Positions 6,910-15,500 of a stretch of DNA of 38,020 bases are shown piece by piece. Each line of letters begins with the position of its first letter. The stretch's first letter is position 1. Made by a program: the position numbers and the translations under genes. This DNA comes from Magnetococcales bacterium (GTDB lineage: Bacteria; Pseudomonadota; Magnetococcia; Magnetococcales; UBA8363). The stretch covers positions 1-38,020 of the forward strand of contig JADFZF010000009.1 in assembly GCA_015232645.1 (NCBI GenBank), read 5' to 3'. The notes under the pieces were generated by a model. That model was not told where the DNA came from. It made no database searches and was given only the letters and a program-made list of their open reading frames with translations.

Positions 6910-8094
6910 TCAATTGTAGGCTCGAATATAGGCATCCGTAATACCACCCCGGGTGGCAAGATCTTTTTTGGCTTCTTCTGCCTCTTCCAACCGGGAATAC
7001 GGCCCGCTGAAAACACAAATCATGGAGCTGTTGCTACGTTGCTTGGTATAGACCCGCAGACCCAGTTTGCGAACAGCGGCCATTTGTTCATCACTGTTGG
7101 AGCTTTCCGAGAAACAGCCCACGGATATGAACCATCCCGTTCGCTCTGCGGGGGGAGAATTGGCTTGGGTCGCTGCAGTCGATTCGGTACCGGTTCCAGC
7201 TGTGGCGCCTACGGCGGCGACCGAACTCCCCTGAACCTGAGTGTTCTGCACCTGAATGTTCTGCACCTGGGCAGCCCTGACCTGATTTTCGTGACGCTCG
7301 ACTGAAAGAGCGCCGTCCACGCTGGAGGCAAAGGGTGAATTTGCTGCCGGAGCCGGCTTTTCAGTCGAGGAGACCGCGGTTGTCGGAACTGCGGAGTGTT
7401 CCGCCGATACCGAAGAATGTTTCTCCACGGTTTTGGCCGGTTCATTGCCGGGTGCTTCCGGTGGTTTGGAAGCGGTTGCCGGAGTGACTGCCGGAGGAGG
7501 CTGATTCTGATTGGCGATGACCAGTTCGTAGGTTGGATCCTTCGTCCCCTGAGGCGACTGCGTCTGTTTCTTCCGGACCGCAGCTTGATTGCCGACCGAA
7601 CGCTCCTTTTGTCGGGCATCGGCCAGGCTGTCTAACAGTTTGAGAGTGATGGGGTTATTGTTGCCGTTGACCCGTCGGGAAATCTCCACGGCATCACTGT
7701 AAAACTGTTTCCCGGAAGAAAAGCGGTTATTCCGTATGTCGATCCATGCCAGCCGTTCAAGGATGGGGAGGAGCGATTTATGGTTATTGCCATTGACCCG
7801 CACAGTGATGTTGAGGGCCTGCTGCAACAATGGCTCCGCCTTGGGAAAATCGCCATCGACGATGTACAGCTCTGCCAGCGCCAACCTCGATGCGACGGTT
7901 TCGATGGCATTGGGACCATAACGGTCGACGGAGAGCCGCACCGCATCCTGGGCACTGACCAACGGCGCTTTGGCTCCGTCCTGGGCCTGCGCCGGAATCC
8001 AGCCGCCGAGCAACGTTCCCCAAAGAAAAAAAATCAAGGTTTGGAGGAGCGTTGCCGAACGGATTACCCTTCGATTTCCTGGTGCTGGTGTCAT
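6910..8094 (-). CDS. Secreted TPR-SPOR domain protein
   Basis: This encodes 394 residues from ATG 8094; the in-frame TTG at 8100 is less likely. A signal peptide (TLIFFLWGTLLGGWIPAQAQ) is followed by tetratricopeptide-like helices at about residues 45-145 containing two VNGNN repeats. A Pro/Ala/Ser linker follows (about 150-315), including a short QVQN repeat. The last 75 residues form a SPOR domain: GWFISVGCFSESSN, then RVYTKQRSNSSMICVFSGPY and a helix ending the protein. SPOR domains bind septal, denuded peptidoglycan, so the protein should sit in the periplasm with the TPR part holding a partner. It is the first gene after the terminator at 8241-8266, and the 133-residue orphan follows it directly. 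It may link the cell wall to division or to magnetosome positioning, but that is inference. Confidence 0.85.
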   Translation of the reverse strand: MTPAPGNRRVIRSATLLQTLIFFLWGTLLGGWIPAQAQDGAKAPLVSAQDAVRLSVDRYGPNAIETVASRLALAELYIVDGDFPKAEPLLQQALNITVRVNGNNHKSLLPILERLAWIDIRNNRFSSGKQFYSDAVEISRRVNGNNNPITLKLLDSLADARQKERSVGNQAAVRKKQTQSPQGTKDPTYELVIANQNQPPPAVTPATASKPPEAPGNEPAKTVEKHSSVSAEHSAVPTTAVSSTEKPAPAANSPFASSVDGALSVERHENQVRAAQVQNIQVQNTQVQGSSVAAVGATAGTGTESTAATQANSPPAERTGWFISVGCFSESSNSDEQMAAVRKLGLRVYTKQRSNSSMICVFSGPYSRLEEAEEAKKDLATRGGITDAYIRAYN

Positions 8095-8240
8095 GGTCAA
8101 ACATCCGGGTGGTTGGCTGGGTCGGGTGGTTGTCTGGCCACTTTCGGTTACCAGCGCTGTCAGGCCCCCACAAACACCAGGTTGAGATCCTTATTTGAAG
8201 AGCTGCGTGCAACCTGGCTGGTCACCGAATTTCCCCCTGG

Positions 8241-8266
8241 ATAAAAGGAGAGGATACGATCCTCTC
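8241..8266 (-). terminator. Rho-independent terminator after the ZorAB-like genes
   Basis: A perfect 8-base-pair stem (GAGAGGAT/ATCCTCTC, 8248-8266) with a 3-base loop is followed on the minus strand by CTTTTAT. It lies 10 bases past the stop of the ZorB-like gene and closes the 22127-8276 gene run. Confidence 0.85.
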
Positions 8267-8275
8267 TTGTGAAAA

Positions 8276-9397
8276 TCAGGGGTGGGGTTCGGTTTTTCCG
8301 GTTGCGGATGACACCGTCCCTCCATCCCCATTATCCGTTGTTTCAAAGAAAAAACGCAAGTCCGGTTGTAGGTTTCCCTGTTCCTTCCTGGAAGAAGCGA
8401 CATGCCCTTCAATTTGGAACAAACTTTGGCCACGACCATTTTTCATGATCAATAGCTCTGGAGCCGCGGTCACCAAGGTCTGGAGAACATGAAAGGCACG
8501 AGAGGTTGCAAGTTTCCAATTGAAATAATACCGTGGCTCACCAGGATGAGCAAAGGCAGCCAGCCCCCGAATATGTATAGCGTCGATACGCACTCTCCCC
8601 GAATGCTCATTGCACGAAAAAGCACCTGCGGGCGGATGGGCGACATGACAAGGGAGGATCCGAGCCAATCCCTGAGCCAGAGCTGAAAGGGCACGGCGCT
8701 GCCTGGGGCCGGGCACAGGCGAGCCACGATCAAAATCAAGATTAGAAGGCAGAAGAAGGGTGGCCTGTTCCGAATTGACATGAATTTTCAATTGCGCTCG
8801 CGTCAAAAAGGCTCGAAGTCGGGAAAAAAACTCCTCTGGGGATTGGACACCCGCGGGATCGGTCGGAGGAAGCGGTGGTTGTAGCGCTTGCGTGGCCAGA
8901 GGCGGAGGGGAGGGCAGCGGAGCTGGGCCACCAACCAACGTTTCCAATTTTTCAATGTGATCCTGAAGTCCCAGAAGGACATTGCGGTTCAGTGTCTGCT
9001 CCTCCGCCTCCCGGGCTCGGGTGGTGGCCATGGTTTCGGTGGCCTGAAGCATCTGCTGGCCCAGGCGGTTCAAGGCATCGACGAATTCCCGCGATGACGA
9101 CTGGGTTGCGATATTATCCATCCTGACGTTCATCCGCTCCAGAAGGGCCAGAAGTCGGTCTTCCCGATCACTGTGGGGGTCCCGCGGCTGGACCCGGGTA
9201 TTGAAAGGGGTTTCGGCAATGGCGATGGAGGAATGCCGAAGGGGAGGCGATATTTCGGCGATCAACCACAAGCGTCTTTGCGTCAAACCAGCCCCGAGCA
9301 GGAGCGTCATCACCAACAAGACGGTGGCGACCAACTCCAGCATCAAGGCAGATCCCGGGTTGAAATGCCTGCAGGAACTGTTGGTGACTCGCTTCAT
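8276..9397 (-). CDS. MotB/ZorB-like stator subunit with OmpA-like C-terminus
   Basis: This encodes 373 residues from ATG 9397 (MKRVTNSSCRHF); TTG 9430 is an alternative. One membrane segment near the N-terminus (ALMLELVATVLLVMTLLL, residues 17-34) is followed by a coiled-coil/Pro-rich linker. The C-terminal region from about residue 265 has the OmpA/MotB pattern: RIDAIHIRGLAAF, then NWKLATSRAFHVLQTLV and FQIEGHVASSRKE. This layout is that of MotB, TolR and ZorB proteins: a TM helix pairing with the channel subunit plus a peptidoglycan-binding periplasmic domain. The proton-carrying Asp expected in the TM helix appears to be Glu21. It follows the giant ZorA-like gene (137-base gap), as B follows A in motAB and zorAB. 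Assignment to the superfamily is fairly firm; the exact subfamily is not. Confidence 0.75.
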   Translation of the reverse strand: MKRVTNSSCRHFNPGSALMLELVATVLLVMTLLLGAGLTQRRLWLIAEISPPLRHSSIAIAETPFNTRVQPRDPHSDREDRLLALLERMNVRMDNIATQSSSREFVDALNRLGQQMLQATETMATTRAREAEEQTLNRNVLLGLQDHIEKLETLVGGPAPLPSPPPLATQALQPPLPPTDPAGVQSPEEFFSRLRAFLTRAQLKIHVNSEQATLLLPSNLDFDRGSPVPGPRQRRALSALAQGLARILPCHVAHPPAGAFSCNEHSGRVRIDAIHIRGLAAFAHPGEPRYYFNWKLATSRAFHVLQTLVTAAPELLIMKNGRGQSLFQIEGHVASSRKEQGNLQPDLRFFFETTDNGDGGTVSSATGKTEPHP

Positions 9398-9534
9398 GGC
9401 GCTCTTCGTGCGAGATTGCGGCGGGAACAAACCACGTTGATAACCTTCCCATCGACCTGCCGATACGATGGGGCTCGGATGGCTGGTCCCTCCCCGGGGC
9501 CATCGGCATGATTGCCTACGATGGCATTGAACAG

Positions 9535-12500
9535 TTACGTTTGGCCTGTCGTTTTCCCTTTACCACGCGCGTAATATTGGTGCAACAGAGAATCCAGTCG
9601 TTCAGGATACACTTGCCCCGGTTGGGAACCTTCCCGGACATGCCGCGATAACAACGGCGTGGCGGCAGCCAACACTTCGGCAGGAAACGGTGATTGCCTG
9701 GGAACGATGGGTTTGATGCCGCGCCGTTGCAGCGGTGCCGGAGTCGTCGCCGGTGAGGAATCGCTCCGAAAAGTTTCGTCGACCCCCTCCTGAATCAACC
9801 CGGCCAGCTCCAGGATATCTTCATCCAGATTGATCAACGGACTGTTGGCCATGGTCGGATCGGAAACCCAGAATTCCATGGTGGCAACAAGATTGGTCAA
9901 ATGGTTGGCGAATTGCGGATCGGACAGTCGCCTTCCCGAAGCCAAGAGATCGGACATGCGATTGAGAATCGGGGTGATGGCTTCATCACTCCCCTGTGTT
10001 CTTTCGTGAATGTTACGGGCCATCCTGTTGACCACGCCATTCATGGCGGCTTCACGCCGGCCCGCAAAATCCTGATGCTTCTGCCGATGGGGCACCCATG
10101 GCAAGCGCTGCTCACCCAGGGGAATAGCCGTCTCTGTGACAACGTGGATAAGACTGTCCGCGGAAGATTGTGGTTCGGCCCCAGGTTCGGTACCAACATC
10201 AGCCGCAAGCTTGACTGGCCCCTTCCAAACGGTTGGCGCCCCGTCGGGTTCCGAAACCGCAATCTCTTCCGGGCCCTGCGCAAAGGGCGACTTCCTCTTT
10301 CTGACCGGACCAACAAGTTCCGCCCAGGAGGCCGATGCCGTTCCTGCACTGGTTTGACCAGCGGTGGACCAAGGGATGGCTTCAACGGGCCCGGGTGAGG
10401 ACCCGGAGGCTCCCGTCCCTTTCGGCGGCTTGCCTTGAAGGGCCGAAATCACCTGCCAGGGAGTGACCGGCGCCGCCGCGGCATCAACCCCGGCGGCTGT
10501 CACGACCGGGGGCAGAGAACCAATCGGGAGCGGCTCTTCGGCAGGCTGCGGTGGCGACTCTTCCCCGCTGGAAAACTCGTCTGCGGGCTCGACCGGAGAC
10601 CGCCCCTCCTCATCGCCTGATAGGGGTTGACCACTCGTTTCGACCCGTCCCTGCTCCATGGCCTTTGGAACCTGGGTACCGTCTGCTTCCTTGGTTTCAG
10701 CAACGACGATCATCGGGACTATGGGACTGATTTCTCGATCTTCCCCAGAACGCGGCCTGGGTGGCCCAAGAGAACTCTTTCGCGACGAGAGCTGATCCCA
10801 CATGTTCTTCGACAATGGATGGATGCCCCCTTGTCCATCCAGACGCAATCCCGCTTCACGTTTGGCCGCCCTCTGAGAATAAACAAGATCTTCCAGTGTT
10901 TTTGTTTCCTCCCGTATGGTGATGAGCCATCTGCGTGACAGCTCTTCCTGGTCGGTGGCCTGCAACAGTTCCCGCTGCATCTGCGCCAATACTTCCTGCA
11001 GGCGGTCAAACAACTGCTCGCTCTCATCCTGGATGGCGATGACCAGATCGGTCTGTTTACGGGTCAACAGACCGTTCTGGTCCTTGAGCACCGCCAAGGC
11101 CTGCTGCAACTCATCGCGACGGACCAGCGCCTCCATGGCAGTCCGGACGATGCGGCGCATATCTTCCCGACGGGCTTCCGTCTCCTCGACTCGTTGCCGC
11201 CGGATCAATGTTTCCAACTCATTGATGCGATGTTTTTGCTGTTCGGCATGGTGATGAATCGCCTCCAGGGCAGGGTCCAGGGTAAAGACCGACTCCCGAC
11301 GTTCGATGCTGTCATGGATATTACCCCTGATCGCCTCAAGGTGATCCTTGTGCAGAGTGCGCGTCTCCTCCAACAACGCCTCGCGGATGCGATTCACCTG
11401 TTGCACGGTCAGATCCACTTGGCGAGCGAAGCCCTCTGCCTGCTCATGGAGAGACTGGCCGATGGATTGAGTCGCTGCCGCCAAGCCATCTCCCCCACGT
11501 TGCACAATGTGGGTTGCCTGTGATTCCACCACCGTCCGCAAGGACCGGCCCGCCTCCCGGATCTCGGTTCCGAGCCTCTCCACCACTTGCTCCGATTGCA
11601 TCCCAACCGCCTGCAGTACGGGCTGAACCGCGTCATGGAAGGAACTGTCAACATGCTGCATCCATTGTTCCGTCTGGCGGGCGATCATCTCGGTCAGCGG
11701 CTGACTGACATCCACCACCGTCTGCTCAAGCTGCCCCAACAACTCCCCGGCCCGCCCCTCCACCGCCTGAAGTATAGGTTGCACCGCCTTGAGAAAGGAT
11801 TCATCCGCATGTTGCATCAGACGATCCGTCTGCCGAACCAAAGCCTGCATCACCGGCTGAGTGGCATGATCCACATGCCGTGTCACCTGTTCCGTTTGCG
11901 CCTCCATGGCTTGCAACAACGACTGACTCGCCTTGGGAATCGCCTGGTGAACCGACTGCTCAAGCTGTCCCAACACTTCTCCTGCCCGCCCCTCCACCGC
12001 CTGAAGTATGGGTTGCACCGCCTTGAGGAAGGATTCATCCGCATGTTGCATCAGACGATCCGTCTGCCGAACCAAAGCCGGCATCACCGGCTGAGTGGCA
12101 TGATCCACATGGCGTGTCACCTGTTCCGTTTGCGCCTCCATGGCTTGCAGCAACGATTGGCTCGCCTTGGGAATCGCCAGGTGAATCTGCTCCACCACCT
12201 GTTTTCCTTGATTCTCCACCGCTTGTAAAACCGGTGGCACGGCACGATCGATGGATTGATCCAGATGGCGCTGCAGCTGCTCGGTATGGGCCACGACGGC
12301 CTGCGTGAGCGACTGAAGGACATGGCCGCTGGCGGCATCCACCTGGTGTTGCAAACGCTCGCTCCGGAGTTCGACCACTTGTACCACCGGTTGCGCGGCA
12401 TCATGAATGGAACGGCCCAGTTGTTCCACGATGCGTTCCGCCTGGGTTTGAACCGCCTGCAACAGGGGTTGCGCCACATCCTGGAGCGATTGATCCACAT

Positions 12501-15500
12501 GCCGCATCTCGCGCTCCCTCTCCGCGACCACCGCCTCGGTGACGATCCGGATGGCCTGATTGATGGAGCCTTCCAAACCTTGCGTCAAACGTTCCGATTG
12601 GGACGCCAACGCCTGCAATACCGGTTGCGCGACGCTGTGAATGGCTGGCCCAAGGTACTCCACGGTGCGCCCCACCTGGGCTTCCACCGCCTGCACCATG
12701 GGGGCGGTCACACCTTGAATGGATTCGTTAACGTGATTCCGCAGGCGCACTTCCTGGGATTCGATCGCCGTGACCACCGGCTGCGCCGCGTCATGAACCG
12801 TTTGTCGAAGTTGTTCGACCATTCGTTCCGAATGCGCCGCCATCGACTGCAATACCGGTTGATTGGCGCTTTGCGTGATCCGTTGCAACTGTTCGACAAT
12901 CCGCCCCGACTCGGTTTCCACCGCCTGCAGCACCGGTTGCGCGGCGGTCTGCAACGAGCGATACAAGTGCTCCACAACGCGTCCCGCCTGGGTTTCCACC
13001 GCCTGCAGCACCGGCTGCGAAAGACCTTGCACCGAGCGATACACATGTTCCACGATGCGTCCCGACTGGGTCTCCAGGGCGGTCATGACCGGCTGATGGC
13101 CGGTGCGACTGAGGTTCTCCACCTGTTCCAAGACCCGAACCATCTGCGATTCCAATGCCTGTCGCACCGGTTCATGGCCATTCTGCATCGCCTGGCCAAC
13201 CTGCTGGGCCAAGTGCTCCGACTCTCGCGCCACCACCTGTTGCATCGAGGTGGCCACCCCTTGCACGGCATGATCCACCCGGATGGTGGCATCAATGATC
13301 CGTGTCTCCACCGACTCCAACAACTGCAGGTTATGATCCTGAAGGAGATGATCAAATTTTTCCTCAAGATATCGGGAGTGAATTTCCACCGATTGCAGAA
13401 TCGGCATGGTCAGTTCGCGTGCCGAACGATTCCAGGACTCCTCGATCTGTTGAGTTTGGGTCTCTTGAGCCTGCAACAGGGCCTGCGTGATGCCATCAAA
13501 GCGTTGTTGATCCTGCCGTTGCACCTCGGTATGACGCTCCAAGGTTTCGCGTATCCCCTCCAGTTCCACGCTCCGATCGTTCCCTGCCCAAGTTTCCCGC
13601 ATCGCCGTGCCCAGGGCTTCCAGATGCCTGTCGGCGATGCTACGCACCTCTTCAACCGCCGCCTGCCGTAAACCGTCCAGGTAGGTCATAACCCGGGCGT
13701 GCTCGCTTTCCATGGCTTCCTTCATGGCGACCATCATCGCCGCCTCGTTGCCAGGATCGTGGCGATCCTGCCCCCAGAGACCCAACAATTGTTCATAACC
13801 GGTCAGGATCGTGTCACTTTGCTGGCGGATGATCTCCAGCATGTTCTCCATCTGCCGGGACAGGGAAGCCGTGGAATCTTCCAAGGCCACTTTCCACTCC
13901 GACGATGGGTTGGTGGCCAATACGGGTGGCGGTGGGGTGGAATGCCCGGCGGCCATCTCCAGCAGATACTGCCGGGCTGTACCCAATTGCTCGGTCTCCT
14001 GCCGCAAAAGCTCCATCATCGTTGCCATACGGTGATGGAGATCGCCGCTCATCTGATCGAGAGTGGCCTGCAACAATTCCGTGGAAAGCCCCGTTTCCGA
14101 ATGACCGGGAGTGGCATCCAATAATTGCACCAGCGTGGCGTGTTGCGCCGTGACGGCACGAGCCACCTCCTCCTGCAACCATCGATTCATGGCGTCCAAC
14201 TGCTCCATCAACTCCTGGTTTCCTTCCCCCAGAAGCGTCTGCAGGCCTGCCAAGGCCGGCATGGCCTCCCGGGTCAAACGGGCCACCTCCTCCACACGGA
14301 GCGAAAGATCGTTCACTCCCCGATCAATCCCCTGTTGAATCCCCTCCAAGGACGCCTGGGTTTGCGCCTGGGTTTCTCGAAGCTGCCGATTGACCTCCTC
14401 CATTCCCTGGGTAAGACGCTCGCTTCCATCACGCATCGCCCCCAGCAGTGGTTCCAACCTGTTGGTAGCCACCTGGTGACGCAGCTCCGCCAGGGCGGCC
14501 GTCACCCCCTGCTCTCCTTGGCCCAGGACCTGGTTCAAATCGTCGAAACGTTGGACCATCCCCTCCTGGCCGTTCTGGACCGCCTGCACCACCGCCGGCA
14601 ACAAACGTTGTTCCAACCGTTGCCCGAATGCCTCCACCACCGCTTCCAAAGAATGGCGTTGGCTTTCTCCACCGCGCTGGACCTCCAGACGCAACACCTC
14701 CTGAATACGATCCACTTCCTCCTGAATGATGGCGGCGTGCTGCCGCAGCGTCTGCAGCACGGGTTCCAGGTCCGGGTTCGCATTCGATGCGCCGGCAAGT
14801 TCCTGCAACCACTCCTGCAGGGCCAGACGACGATCGCCCGCCGCGCGGGTCAATTCATCCCGGATGACCATCATGGCCTCGTTCATGGATTGAGCTAGGC
14901 GGGCGGTTTCGGCTTGCCATTCCCGACGCAGGTCAGCAAAATCCTCGGCCATCCGATCCGCCTCAGGAATTCGCGTCTCCATGGCGGCCAGCCCGGAACG
15001 CCAATCTTCTTCCAGGGCCCCCAGCCGCCCCTTGAGTTCCTCATGCATCCCCTCCACCAACCGGCCAACATCGCTGTTACCCTGATGGAACGACTGCAGC
15101 ACCGAAGTCAGGCTGGCCTCGAAAGAGGCCAGGAGGGCCTGCGAATCATGAGACTGCGACGATGGAGTCGTCAGTACCTCCTGAATCTCTTCCAGAGTAT
15201 CCTTCAATCCCTGGGTATTCCGATCCTGCTCTCTCCGAATGGAGGCCGCCACCCCCTGGACATCCAGGGCCGCAGATAAATCCCGGCTCAGACCATCCAG
15301 CCCCTGATGCAAAATTTCCTGTAGCCATTGGGAGGTGGGACGTTGTTCCAAGGTCTGACGGATCTGTTGTCCCTGCTCGCGAATGGCTTCGAGAATGGAA
15401 TCGGGGGCGGGTGAGGTCTGGATATGTTGCTGAACGCTCTCCTGGATCCGCAGCAATTTGTCTCCCAATGCCGCCAAAATGCTTTCCAACCGGGAAGTTT

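Noticed and set aside
11722-12189. CRISPR-like array
   Set aside because: The repeat is a 234-base in-frame tandem duplication in a coding region with no short repeats and unique spacers.
12256-13671. Plus-strand open frame of 471 codons (and a 213-codon one at 11587-12228)
   Set aside because: Both are antisense to the repetitive coiled-coil gene; their His/Arg/Leu-rich periodicity mirrors the 26-residue repeat.
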